Source of the DNA: Psychrobacter sp. 72-O-c
Lineage (GTDB): Bacteria; Pseudomonadota; Gammaproteobacteria; Pseudomonadales; Moraxellaceae
Assembly: GCF_904846605.1 (NCBI RefSeq)
Contig: NZ_CAJHBI010000020.1
Span: forward strand, 1 to 64,000
DNA length: 64,000 nucleotides
Direction: 5' to 3'
In this document: piece after piece, positions 33,601 to 42,543 of the stretch
Layout: each line of letters begins with the position of its first letter
How positions within the stretch are numbered: the stretch's first letter is position 1
Notes under the pieces: generated by a model
The model's database searches: none
What the model saw: the letters and a program-made list of their open reading frames with translations, nothing else
What the model was told of the DNA's origin: nothing
Made by a program: the position numbers and the translations under genes

Positions 33601-36600
33601 TGATATTAAGGATGTCACCAAACTGGCGGTTGACATTACTACCACTGTCACCAGCGAAGTTCAGACCTTGGTTTACCGTAGTGTTGATACCGTCATTAAG
33701 CTCATTTAACTGCTCTTGAGTCGCTGCTTGTCCACCAGTATAAGCAGTATTGGGATCGAAGGTTGTGTTGGTCAAGCCTGAGACCGTCCCTGCGGTACCA
33801 TCGATCTTAACTGGATTAGCGGTACCGATATTAACAACGTTCGCAAGAGCAAGTTTGATACCGTCGTTAGTCGATAGTGGTGTTGTGGTTAAGTTGCTGT
33901 CAGTATCAAGCTTGATCTCTTCCCCTAAGGCAAAGGTTTTTTGAAGAGAGCTGTTCACATTGAACTTGATACCTTTGGCGATTTTGGTCGTGTTTGTTGA
34001 GATATTAGTCGTATTGGTCGTGACATTGTTGTTGGTCGTTGTGAGCTGACTCACGTTGACGGCATCTTTGTCTGCTACGCCATCATTTACGTTAGTGACT
34101 TTCTTATTACCAGCATTAACCCCAGCTTTAGTGACGCTTGGCCCATTCAGAATGGTAAGACCGTTGCTGGTTAAAGTTGCATTAGAAGGGTTAAATAGGC
34201 TTCCACCCGTTACGGTAATGCCTGCACCGCTGACTGTGGTAACACCACCGGTTAGAATACCACCGGTTATGATGCCTGCGCCGCTAACTGTAGTGCTACC
34301 TAGGAGAGCATTACCTGTTGTAACGCTACCAGTGTTGCCTAGGTTTAGGTTGTCGTTCAGCTCAAACGAGACATCATTGCTGGTTGCTTCTTTGGAGACG
34401 GTAAGGTTGCCATTTTTGCTATTGAAGTCAACAGTGTCACCAGGTCCTACGTTGCTTGTGGTTGCACTATCACCTTGAGCACTGATGTCCCACCCTTTAT
34501 TAGCGGTCGCTGCGATGCCATTTAACTGATCAAGATTGACCGCATCATCTAATTCAGTACCATCACCAACTTTAGTAATTCTATTACCATCGTTGTTGAG
34601 ACCGTTACTGCTGAGTTTTACATCGCTGTTGCTAAAGTAAAAGCCATTGTCATTCATGCGGCTATAGCCAACCTGCATGCTACCAGTAGCACCCAAGTTA
34701 ATGTCTTTGGCAAGTTTGACGTCTAAATTACCATCTATGTCAGCAACGACACCAATGTTGTTGTTCGTTAAGTCAGCAGCTGCTGCGCCACCTTTGATAG
34801 TAAGTGTCTGACCAAGCTTACGATTAACGATAGTCGAGGTGTCATCTCCAGTGAAGTTAAGTCCTAAGTCTATTAGGTCATCGCTAGCCGTGTTTAACTG
34901 ACTCACGTTGACGGCATCCTTGTCTGCTACGCCATCATCAACGTTAGTAACTTTCTTATTACCAGCATTGACACCACTCGTTCTAGTTACGCTTGGACCA
35001 TTAAGAATGGTGAGACCGTCTGTGGTTAAAAGAGTACTAGGAATGCCTAATGGACCATTCACAAATACGCCGGCGCCGTTAACCTTAGTGTTGCCTAGTA
35101 TGTTGCCTGTTGTGAGGCCCAGTCTGTCAACTGTCGTAACAGGACTCAGACCTAAGAAGCCACTTGTACCCATTTTGACGCTACCACTTTTGCCTAGATC
35201 AAGGTTGTTATTCAGCTCAAACGAGACATCATTGCTGGTTGCTTCTTTAGAGACGGTAAGGTTGCCATTTTTGCTATTGAAGTCAACAGTGTCACCAGGA
35301 CCTACGTTGCTTGTGGTTGCACTATCACCTTGAGCACTGATGTCCCACCCTTTATTAGCAGTTGCTGCGATGCCATTTAACTGACTCACGTTGACGGCAT
35401 CCTTGTCTGCTACGCCGTCATCAACGTTAGTAACTTTCTTATTACCAGCATTGACACCACCCGTTCTAGTCACGCTTGGACCATTAAGAATGGTGAGACC
35501 GTCTGTGGTTAAAAGAGTACTAGGAATGCCCAATGGACCATTCACAAATACGCCCGCACCGTTAACCTTAGTGTTGCCTAGTATGTTGCCTGTTGTGAGG
35601 CCCAGTCTGTCAACTGTCGTAATAGGACTCAGACCTAAGAAGCCACTTGTACCCATTTTGACGCTACCACTTTTGCCTAGATCAAGGTTGTTATTCAGCT
35701 CAAACGAGACATCATTGCTGGTTGCTTCTTTGGAGACGGTTAGGTTGCCATTTTTGCTATTGAAGTCAACAGTGTCACCAGGTCCTACGTTGCTTGTGGT
35801 TGCACTATCACCTTGAGCACTAATATCCCACCCTTTATTGGCAGTTGCTGCGATGCCATTTAACTGGCTGACGTTGACGGCATCCTTGTCTGCTACGCCG
35901 TCATCAACGTTAGTAACTTTCTTATTACCAGCATTGACACCACCCGTTCTAGTCACGCTTGGACCATTAAGAATGGTGAGACCGTCTGTGGTTAAAAGAG
36001 TACTAGGAATGCCCAATGGACCATTCACAAATACGCCCGCACCGTTAACCTTAGTGTTGCCTAGTATGTTGCCTGTTGTGAGGCCCAGTCTGTCAACTGT
36101 CGTAACAGGACTCAGACCTAAGAAGCCACTTGTACCCATTTTGACGCTACCACTTTTGCCTAGATCAAGGTTGTTATTCAGCTCAACTTCTATTTTGTTA
36201 TTTTTTACTTGGGTGTCGATGTTGTTGTTAGAACCAACGATTTCAACGGCTTGACCAAGGTTCTTTTGTACTTTATTACCATCTGCAGCTTGGATAGCAA
36301 AGCCTAAAGTGGTTACATCAGTAACTGCCGTATTCAAGTCACCAATGTTTGCAGCGTTATTAGCATTGCCTGCAACTGTACGGACACCGCCACTAGCGAC
36401 GCCGGTAATTTGATTGTCACCATTGTTTAGACCGACTTGTGATATAACCACACTACCGAAGGTTGCACTATTTAGGCCTGTTAGGTTCGGCGCTAAATCA
36501 AAATTAGCACCGGTTGCCGTCGGCGTAGCGACAATATTTGTACCAGTGGTCACACCAATGGTCTCTCCTAGTGCATAAGTTCTTTCGCCACCATTTAGGT

Positions 36601-38266
36601 TGAACTTGATGCCTTTAGCAACGTTTTGGTTGGTTTCATGCAACTGGCTCCCATTGATAGCATCGGTACTGAATTGGTCTACACTCCCTCGAGCAACGTT
36701 AGTAACGTAAGAACCACCTACATCTAGACCCTTATCTACACCATTAGTTATATGAGTTAAAGTAGTTTTACTGGTTGCGTCGCCAATATTGACTGTTCCA
36801 AATGTAACATTATCATCAGTTTTTACGGTGTAGCTTTTTCCACCAGTGCTATTAATGTCTGAGGTTACCGTAATATTACGACCTGCCTCAACAGAGGTTT
36901 CTTGTTCCGCTAGCGTAACAACTTGCTTCAACTGAGCGACGTTCACCGCATCACTGTTTTCACTACCGGCTGCGACATTGATAATTTGACGGTTTCCTTT
37001 CTCATCTCCCGTACCAACCGATACTGCACCTAATGTCATGCTCTCAGTAATAGCAATCGCAGCTTTATCAGCTATCGTTGCTCCTGCTGAAGCGTATCCA
37101 ACAGCATTCGGTCCACCACCAGCTCGGTTAGCGACTGACATCGAGCCTAAAGCAACGCCTTCGTTAGTTTCAGCTCGGGCTCCAGCACCAAGAGCAACTG
37201 AACCTATTCCAGAAGCTGAGGAACCTATACCAAACGCAGAAGAAGCCGTACCAGATGAGCTAGAACGTATACCAACAGTAGTAGATAAATTGCCTGCAGA
37301 CCGTGCTTTTGCACCAATCGCTATGGACGCTGCGCCACCTGATTCAGTGTGTCCATCGTATGGGTTAGCAGAATCCTCTATAAGATTGCTGCCAGTATAA
37401 GACTGAAACGCGTCGTTAACGCCAGAAGCTAAAGATGCGGCATTTAAATCATCACCGCCAATAGCAATAGACGATCCGCCAGCTGATACAACGTTAGCAC
37501 CAATGGCGATAGATTGATCACCACTTGCTGTAGTGTCTTGACCACTTTCTCCGCTACCAATTGCTATGGCTTGCTCACCTGATGCTTTGGCATTTCCGCC
37601 CATAGCCATGGCGTTTAGGCCACTAGCGCCATCGTTATTAGCGTTATCCATAGCAGTCGAGTTAACACTGTAGTACTTGGTCTTATTTGCTGCGAGCTGG
37701 CTAACATTAACGGCATCATTATTAGCCACACCATCTTTAACATTACTGATTGTTTGATTGCCATTATTCAAACCAGAACCGGTAAGTGTTACGTTATTAG
37801 CTGTATTGATAGCTGTTATTTTAATACCTGAGGTATCAATTAAAGTACTACCAAAAATTGCACTGTTAAGACCCGTTAGGTCTTTAGCCAGCTTAATGGT
37901 TAGAGTGTTGGTGAAGCCAGTATCCGTTCCGACCACACCAATATTGTTATCCGTTAGATTGGTAAGAGTACTCACGCCACCTTTAACGTTTAGATCACCG
38001 TATAAACCAGTATAAACGTTACCACCAATGTCACCCTCGTATTCGTTAGCTGCTGTCGCCTGCATACTAAGACCAGCCACAGCCAGCCCTGCGCATATAG
38101 CACTTACACGTAAAATACGCGCGCCTCCTGTTATAGCATTGCTAGAGCTACCGGCGCCAGAGCGAACGGCACTATTTGATGACTTACCACGTGCTTTGGC
38201 ATACTCTGCAACTGCCATAAAGCAGTTTAAAGAAGCATTCCAGATAACTTTATAATTGCGATTCAT
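30683..38266 (-). CDS. Giant trimeric autotransporter adhesin (YadA/Hia-type)
   Basis: The 2527-residue surface protein begins with an extended signal peptide (MNRNYKVIWNASLNCFMAVA, ESPR type) and a hydrophobic core cleaved near SMQATAA. The head has left-handed YadA-like repeats of the kind SIAIGANVVSAGGSSIAIGG and GSVALGAGARAETNEGVALG. The stalk consists of many GLNNGGNKI..V..G....DAVNVSQL neck modules. It ends with the membrane anchor (last ~90 residues, MERRLGNSVNELGYKIG to GAGFHFN). It forms a trimer secreted by the type Vc pathway and probably mediates adhesion, aggregation or biofilm formation. Three copies of a 161-residue repeat unit lie at 34901-36190. The gene stands alone with its own terminator. 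Confidence 0.92.
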   Translation of the reverse strand: MNRNYKVIWNASLNCFMAVAEYAKARGKSSNSAVRSGAGSSSNAITGGARILRVSAICAGLAVAGLSMQATAANEYEGDIGGNVYTGLYGDLNVKGGVSTLTNLTDNNIGVVGTDTGFTNTLTIKLAKDLTGLNSAIFGSTLIDTSGIKITAINTANNVTLTGSGLNNGNQTISNVKDGVANNDAVNVSQLAANKTKYYSVNSTAMDNANNDGASGLNAMAMGGNAKASGEQAIAIGSGESGQDTTASGDQSIAIGANVVSAGGSSIAIGGDDLNAASLASGVNDAFQSYTGSNLIEDSANPYDGHTESGGAASIAIGAKARSAGNLSTTVGIRSSSSGTASSAFGIGSSASGIGSVALGAGARAETNEGVALGSMSVANRAGGGPNAVGYASAGATIADKAAIAITESMTLGAVSVGTGDEKGNRQIINVAAGSENSDAVNVAQLKQVVTLAEQETSVEAGRNITVTSDINSTGGKSYTVKTDDNVTFGTVNIGDATSKTTLTHITNGVDKGLDVGGSYVTNVARGSVDQFSTDAINGSQLHETNQNVAKGIKFNLNGGERTYALGETIGVTTGTNIVATPTATGANFDLAPNLTGLNSATFGSVVISQVGLNNGDNQITGVASGGVRTVAGNANNAANIGDLNTAVTDVTTLGFAIQAADGNKVQKNLGQAVEIVGSNNNIDTQVKNNKIEVELNNNLDLGKSGSVKMGTSGFLGLSPVTTVDRLGLTTGNILGNTKVNGAGVFVNGPLGIPSTLLTTDGLTILNGPSVTRTGGVNAGNKKVTNVDDGVADKDAVNVSQLNGIAATANKGWDISAQGDSATTSNVGPGDTVDFNSKNGNLTVSKEATSNDVSFELNNNLDLGKSGSVKMGTSGFLGLSPITTVDRLGLTTGNILGNTKVNGAGVFVNGPLGIPSTLLTTDGLTILNGPSVTRTGGVNAGNKKVTNVDDGVADKDAVNVSQLNGIAATANKGWDISAQGDSATTSNVGPGDTVDFNSKNGNLTVSKEATSNDVSFELNNNLDLGKSGSVKMGTSGFLGLSPVTTVDRLGLTTGNILGNTKVNGAGVFVNGPLGIPSTLLTTDGLTILNGPSVTRTSGVNAGNKKVTNVDDGVADKDAVNVSQLNTASDDLIDLGLNFTGDDTSTIVNRKLGQTLTIKGGAAAADLTNNNIGVVADIDGNLDVKLAKDINLGATGSMQVGYSRMNDNGFYFSNSDVKLSSNGLNNDGNRITKVGDGTELDDAVNLDQLNGIAATANKGWDISAQGDSATTSNVGPGDTVDFNSKNGNLTVSKEATSNDVSFELNDNLNLGNTGSVTTGNALLGSTTVSGAGIITGGILTGGVTTVSGAGITVTGGSLFNPSNATLTSNGLTILNGPSVTKAGVNAGNKKVTNVNDGVADKDAVNVSQLTTTNNNVTTNTTNISTNTTKIAKGIKFNVNSSLQKTFALGEEIKLDTDSNLTTTPLSTNDGIKLALANVVNIGTANPVKIDGTAGTVSGLTNTTFDPNTAYTGGQAATQEQLNELNDGINTTVNQGLNFAGDSGSNVNRQFGDILNITGGETDITKLAAGNNIGVTANGTDGLTVQLAKDIDLGIDGSVETGDTVVNNAGITITNGPKQTITLSDEGLDNGNNRIIKVAAGIAPSDAVNFGQLTTTNDNVTINQGNISTNMTNIAKGIKFDVDGMKKTYALGEEIQVTTDANITSTPFGNGAKFGINTDLTGLNSATFGSVQISTTGLDNGGNQITKVASGGNALDNAANIGDVRGAAASSRTEVEAGTNITDVVKTSGINGQDIYTVNANSTSTSAGSTAVTVTKGTKDANNVTDYEVDLSDASKDSLVKADSAMQNVITQIDGNEVKSLDKDNNTANFITGDNIVLTAENEGIKVAMAKDLVLTSVTTGNTLLNTDGVSFLGGSTVTLSNTGLDNGGNRITKVGDGTALDDAVNVGQLNGIAATANKGWDISAQGDSATTSNVGPGDTVDFNSKNGNLTVSKEATSNDVSFELNNNLDLGNSGSVTTGKTRISDDGITIVAPSIARTVVLNSNGLNNGGNKIIRVSNGDVTADSMDAVNGSQLFDTDNIAKGNMAALGGGATYNPITNAYTAPKYTLNNGNNNANTTDYNNVGDALGNLDGRMTNNTTAINNLTNGTAGIVRQDSGTGDITVGGTTGGTNVNFSGTAGDRVLSGVAAGSVAAGSKDAINGGQLYAQGAGVAGIIGGTTNYDPATGTFTNTDIGDTGQSSIHEAIKSVKSTAAAKTTVTAGDNVVVDSVNNVDGSTNYRVSTSKNLNVDSVKADDGSGNVTTVTAIGTSVTDGIHTTKYSATGSSQADAGGNTNNSTALGQIITKGANITTATSAGTNVTDGTNRSSHGANGFTATDAAGNNGTVVDQTGVSFRDSAGAAAGPSMTAAGIKGVVDGRELDDAVNVGQLSRMERRLGNSVNELGYKIGEVEDDANAGISAAMAMSSLPQAYIAGKSLIGGGIGTYNGESAVAIGFSKLSNDGSWVMKINGTADTQGNAGGSIGAGFHFN
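34901..36190 (-). repeat. 483-bp tandem repeats inside the adhesin gene (2.7 copies)
   Basis: Units begin at 34901, 35384 and 35867, exactly 483 bp (161 codons) apart and nearly identical. The third is cut at about 36190. Each unit covers one stalk/neck cassette with GTSGFLGLSP, NGPLGIPSTLLTTDGL and NKGWDISAQGDSATTSN. A shorter part of the cassette also occurs near 32243-32403 and 34343-34503. In-frame repeats like these can expand or contract by recombination and change stalk length. Confidence 0.85.
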
Positions 38267-39000
38267 AATATGTACTCCCAGATAGAATTATTAAATTTAA
38301 AAATAAAAACCTATATTGCAGAGAGTGAAAACGACAAAATAAAGCGAATTATCTGTTTATATCAATGGAATCTCTTTGCTGGAATGTAACTACTATTAAA
38401 GTTTAAGAAATATAACGTTTTATCTTGTAAGTCTATTGTTACTCTCTATATTCATTTTAACGGATATAGAGAGAATACATATGCTGTTCGTCAGCTATAT
38501 GCTACCGTTTATCGGAATATATTCATAAAAACGAATATATAGAGCGAACATCTGACCAATACTAAATATTTATAAGTGATGTTAACGGTTGTAATCCCAC
38601 ATACTAACCAAAGGGTGACGCGACTCTTATCAAAGTCAAGTGCAAGCGGAATCTGCACAGACGAGCTCATAGTTGGCACAATATAATCGTAGCTGTAAAC
38701 GCTCTGGATTTACTTTTGCTTAGGCTTACATTGACTGACACTGTCAAACGTTAGGTACTGATATTGATAAGCATTTATTAGAGGTAAGCAGTGACATAAA
38801 AATTTCTTTATCAAAGCTAATAGACAATTGTTAATATTGAGGCTAACAACGAAATTTTATTTTAATACAGCTATTAGCCTTTTAATTATTTATCTAATTT
38901 GAGTATCTATCTAATTTTTGATGTAAGCTATTTGTATATTTAACCAGTGCCAGCCGCCAAATAAATCAACCCTATTCTCCCACGTAAAAAGGATTTTACG
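38267..39000. other. Divergent intergenic control region of the adhesin and ggt
   Basis: This 734-bp AT-rich region lies between two divergently transcribed genes. It includes a 10-bp inverted repeat CTCTCTATAT/ATATAGAGAG (38442-38451 and 38464-38473) and the short palindrome GAATATATTC (38515-38524) near related AATATAT sequence at 38534. These could be operator or leader structures for the adhesin. No gene is visible. AAAAAGGATTTTACG before 39001 is the ggt ribosome site. Confidence 0.45.
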
Positions 39001-40956
39001 ATGCAAAGCTCAATCTCGAAACTTCAGCAAGATACTCGTCACCATAATTCTCAGAACAAAGCAAAAATCAAAACCGCTATCTTACTTATCAGTAGCACCT
39101 TCCTAGTATCTGTATCCGCTCATGCCCTTGAGCCAACAGCCAATACTATAAACAACACTTCAATAAATACTAGTGCCATAAACCTAGCTATTATGACTGA
39201 CGCACCAACAGTATTGTCGGAGACCCAACGTATTACGGTTGCCGCGCCCGATAGTCTGAAGAAAGCACCCAACACAACCATAGTTACTACCACAGCTAAA
39301 GCCGATCAAGCTATCTACTCTGATGACGCTATTCATCATCCGCTATGGGCCAAGAACGGTATGGTAGCAACCCAAGAAGCCATCGCCTCTGATATTGGAT
39401 TAAAGATTCTTAAACAAGGCGGTAATGCCGTCGATGCCTCGGTCGCTGTTGGCTTCGCATTAGCAGTGACCCTACCACGCGCTGGTAATATTGGCGGTGG
39501 CGGTTTTATGATGATTTATGATGCCAAGAAAGGCAAAACGGTGGCACTCGATTACCGTGAAAAAGCACCTAGCAGTGCTTCACGTGATATGTATCTCGAT
39601 GCTGATGGCAATGCCGTCAGTGATTTGTCTCGCTATCACGGCTTAGCCATCGGTGTTCCAGGAACCGTAGCCGGCATGCTAAAAGCGTTAGAAGATCATG
39701 GAACTATGAGCCGCGGTCAAGTAATGGCACCCGCGATTGCATTGGCCGAGGATGGTATTGAAGTTACCGCCGGCCTGACTGAATCATTAGAAGCATTGAG
39801 TGAGCGCATGCAAAAGTGGCCAAGTACTAAAAAGATCTTCTTTAAACCGGATGGTAGCGCCTATCAACCTGGTGAGCGTTTAAAGCAGCCTGAGCTTGCC
39901 TACTCACTGAAGCTGATTGCTGCGCAAGGAGCAGATGGATTTTATAAAGGTGAAACCGCGCGTAAGCTGGTCAAGGCAGTCAATGAAGCTGGTGGCAAAA
40001 TGAGCATGCAAGATTTAGCCAATTATCAAGCCATTGCCCGCGCGCCAGTGAAAGGCAATTATCGTGGCTATGAGATTGTCTCTATGCCGCCGCCCTCCTC
40101 TGGCGGTATTCATATCGTCCAAATCTTAAATATTTTAGAAGGCTATCCACTGAATAAATATGGACAAAATAGCGCCCAAACCATTCACTTGATGGCTGAA
40201 GCAATGCAGCTGGCTTATGCCGATCGGGCAGAGTATTTAGGTGATGCCGACTTCGTTGACGTGCCTGTCAGTGGCTTAACTGCTCGCCCTTATGCGGATA
40301 AACTGCGTTCCCTAATTGATCCCAATAAAGCCACGCCTGCCGCAACGGTTAAAGCCAATAACCCACTACCTTATGAGAGCGATCAAACCACCCACTTCTC
40401 TATTGTTGATAAAGATGGCAATGCAGTGGCGAATACTTATACCTTGAACTTCTCTTATGGCACCGGATTGGTCGCTGAGGGTACGGGTATTTTATTAAAT
40501 AATGAAATGGATGACTTTTCAGCCAAGCCTGGTGTCCCTAACGGTTATGGCCTACTTGGCGGTGAAGCCAATGCCGTCGAAGGAGACAAACGTCCTTTGT
40601 CTTCTATGAGTCCGACCTTAGTATTTAAAGACAGTAAGCCTTATATCGTAACTGGCAGTCCGGGTGGTAGCCGTATTATCACTACCGTCACCCAAGTTAT
40701 CTCTAACGTCATTGACCATGATATGAATATCGCAGAAGCCACTCATGCGCCGCGTATTCATGATCAATGGTTACCTGATGAGATTCGTATCGAAAAAGCG
40801 CTGAATGTCGATACTATTAAAAAGCTAGAGTCGATGGGTCATACCGTCAGCCCGCAAACGTCTATGGGTTCAACACAGTCTATTATGATTACCCCAACGG
40901 GCATATATGGATCTTCAGATCCTCGTATCGTGGATGCGGCGGTGGTAGGATACTAA
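39001..40956 (+). CDS. ggt: Gamma-glutamyltransferase
   Basis: The 651-residue precursor has a signal peptide (about residues 24-42, ...SVSAHA) and a longer N-terminal extension than usual. The family core starts at WAKNGMVATQEAIASDIGL and includes GNIGGGGFMMIYDAKKG and PPPSSGGIHIVQILN. Autoprocessing occurs before the catalytic Thr near residue 463 in DQTTHFSIVDKDGNAVANTY, yielding large and small subunits. The small subunit keeps the GTGILLNNEMDDF and GSPGGSRIITTV signatures. It cleaves glutathione and other gamma-glutamyl compounds in the periplasm, supplying glutamate and Cys-Gly. Confidence 0.92.
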   Translation: MQSSISKLQQDTRHHNSQNKAKIKTAILLISSTFLVSVSAHALEPTANTINNTSINTSAINLAIMTDAPTVLSETQRITVAAPDSLKKAPNTTIVTTTAKADQAIYSDDAIHHPLWAKNGMVATQEAIASDIGLKILKQGGNAVDASVAVGFALAVTLPRAGNIGGGGFMMIYDAKKGKTVALDYREKAPSSASRDMYLDADGNAVSDLSRYHGLAIGVPGTVAGMLKALEDHGTMSRGQVMAPAIALAEDGIEVTAGLTESLEALSERMQKWPSTKKIFFKPDGSAYQPGERLKQPELAYSLKLIAAQGADGFYKGETARKLVKAVNEAGGKMSMQDLANYQAIARAPVKGNYRGYEIVSMPPPSSGGIHIVQILNILEGYPLNKYGQNSAQTIHLMAEAMQLAYADRAEYLGDADFVDVPVSGLTARPYADKLRSLIDPNKATPAATVKANNPLPYESDQTTHFSIVDKDGNAVANTYTLNFSYGTGLVAEGTGILLNNEMDDFSAKPGVPNGYGLLGGEANAVEGDKRPLSSMSPTLVFKDSKPYIVTGSPGGSRIITTVTQVISNVIDHDMNIAEATHAPRIHDQWLPDEIRIEKALNVDTIKKLESMGHTVSPQTSMGSTQSIMITPTGIYGSSDPRIVDAAVVGY

Positions 40957-41015
40957 AATGGTGGGCTGTTAGTTTGGTTTATTATTGAGCTTTTGATAAT
41001 AGATAGGTTTTACGA

Positions 41016-41039
41016 AACTGGATGAGCGACCATCCAGTT
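41016..41039. promoter_or_regulatory. Inverted repeat upstream of glcD
   Basis: AACTGGATG-AGCGAC-CATCCAGTT (9-bp arms, 6-nt spacer) lies just before the AAGGAG ribosome site of glcD and downstream of ggt. It lacks a T-run, so an operator for a glycolate regulator (GntR/FadR-type) or a leader hairpin is more likely than a terminator. This is inferred from position. Confidence 0.4.
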
Positions 41040-41058
41040 AGCTAAGGAGAGCAGCAGT

Positions 41059-42543
41059 ATGAACCAGAGCGAAAGACCAGATAAAGCCGCATTAGCGCAT
41101 ATGTTTCGGGCATTTATTGAGCCTGAGTATGTGATCAGTGATGAGGAAACTCAAAGGCCCTACGAGTGTGACGGCTTATCTGTATATTGTGATATGCCAT
41201 TGATAGTGGTGTTACCAGATACGGTCGAGCAGGTACAGGAAGTAATGCGACTCTGCTATCGCTATCAAATTCCGGTGGTGGCGCGTGGTGCTGGCACGGG
41301 TCTTTGTGCAGGTGCCATGCCCAACCCGGATGGCGTATTACTGGTGTTGTCTCGTTTTAAACATATTCTTGAAATTGATCCCCTAGCGCGTAGCGCGCGC
41401 TTGCAACCAGGTGTACGTAACTTAGCCATTAGTGAAGCGGCGAGCATCTATGGTTTATATTATGGTCCAGACCCCTCCTCACAAATTGCCTGTACGATAG
41501 GCGGTAATGTCGCGGAAAATTCTGGCGGCGTGCATTGTCTTAAATATGGATTAACGGTACATAACTTGTTGAAAGTAGAAATGGTCACTGTTGAAGGAGA
41601 TCTGATTAGCATAGGTAGTGAGGGTCTAGACAGTAACGGCTTCGATCTAATGGCCTTGATTACCGGTTCTGAGGGGTTGCTTGGCATAGTTACTGAAGTG
41701 ACGGTTAAACTATTACCTAGCCCTGAAAAGGCACAGGTGATTATGGCAGCTTTCGATAATGTACAGACAGCAGGCGACGCGGTAGGTGATGTGATTGCTA
41801 AAGGGATTATTCCGGCTGGCCTCGAGATGATGGACAGCCTAGCGATTATAGCTGCCGAGGCCTTTGTTCATGCTGGTTATCCTACCGATGCTAAGGCGTT
41901 GCTACTATGTGAACTAGATGGTAGCGAAGCTGAGGTTCAAGAACAGATCGCGGAAGTCGAGCAACTTTTTATTCAGCTGGGTGCTACCTCAACTCGGGTA
42001 TCTCAGAGCGAGGCGGAACGCGCTTTATTATGGAAAGGCCGTAAGTCAGCGTTTCCGGCCGTAGGTCGGATATCAGCGGATTACTATTGCATGGATGGCA
42101 CCATTCCTCGTAGCCAACTTGCTCATGTACTGACTGAGATGCAACAACTCTCAGAGCACTACGGTTTACGAGTGGCCAACGTGTTTCATGCGGGCGATGG
42201 CAATTTACACCCATTAATCTTATTTGATGCCAATGTGCCTGGTGATTTTGAAAAAACCGAAGAGTTTGGCGGTCGCATATTAGAGTTATGCGTGGAAGTG
42301 GGCGGCTGTATCACCGGTGAACATGGCGTAGGCATAGAAAAAATTCGGCAAATGAGGGTACAGTTTAACGAGCAGGAGTTACGCCAGTTTCACGCTATTA
42401 AACACGCCTTTGATCCTGCTGGCACTCTCAATCCGGGTAAAGGAATTCCTGTGTTGAAAAATTGTCAGGAATATCGTGCACTAGATATAGGCAAAGGCGA
42501 TATGGGTAAAAGTGAGTCAAGGCAGCAGGGAGAACCAGCATGA
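41059..42543 (+). CDS. glcD: Glycolate oxidase subunit GlcD
   Basis: The 494-residue FAD-linked oxidase has a FAD-binding_4 domain with VVARGAGTGLCAGAMP and GGNVAENSGGVHCLKYGLT, plus GSEGLLGIVTEVTVKLLP. The C-terminal catalytic part has HAGDGNLHPLILFD and CITGEHGVGIEK. It oxidises glycolate (or a related 2-hydroxyacid) to glyoxylate. AAGGAGAGCAGCAGT precedes the ATG. The stop overlaps glcE start by ATGA, so translation is coupled. Confidence 0.92.
   Translation: MNQSERPDKAALAHMFRAFIEPEYVISDEETQRPYECDGLSVYCDMPLIVVLPDTVEQVQEVMRLCYRYQIPVVARGAGTGLCAGAMPNPDGVLLVLSRFKHILEIDPLARSARLQPGVRNLAISEAASIYGLYYGPDPSSQIACTIGGNVAENSGGVHCLKYGLTVHNLLKVEMVTVEGDLISIGSEGLDSNGFDLMALITGSEGLLGIVTEVTVKLLPSPEKAQVIMAAFDNVQTAGDAVGDVIAKGIIPAGLEMMDSLAIIAAEAFVHAGYPTDAKALLLCELDGSEAEVQEQIAEVEQLFIQLGATSTRVSQSEAERALLWKGRKSAFPAVGRISADYYCMDGTIPRSQLAHVLTEMQQLSEHYGLRVANVFHAGDGNLHPLILFDANVPGDFEKTEEFGGRILELCVEVGGCITGEHGVGIEKIRQMRVQFNEQELRQFHAIKHAFDPAGTLNPGKGIPVLKNCQEYRALDIGKGDMGKSESRQQGEPA

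Noticed and set aside
34901-36190. Regularly spaced repeats as a possible CRISPR array
   Set aside because: The period is 483 bp, the whole unit is conserved and it is in frame with the adhesin; there are no short repeats with variable spacers.
31106-38255. Many plus-strand open frames inside the adhesin gene
   Set aside because: They are antisense shadows of the 7.6-kb adhesin frame. Their repeated Pro/Leu/Val-rich translations reflect the repeat structure of the opposite strand, with no ribosome sites or family motifs.
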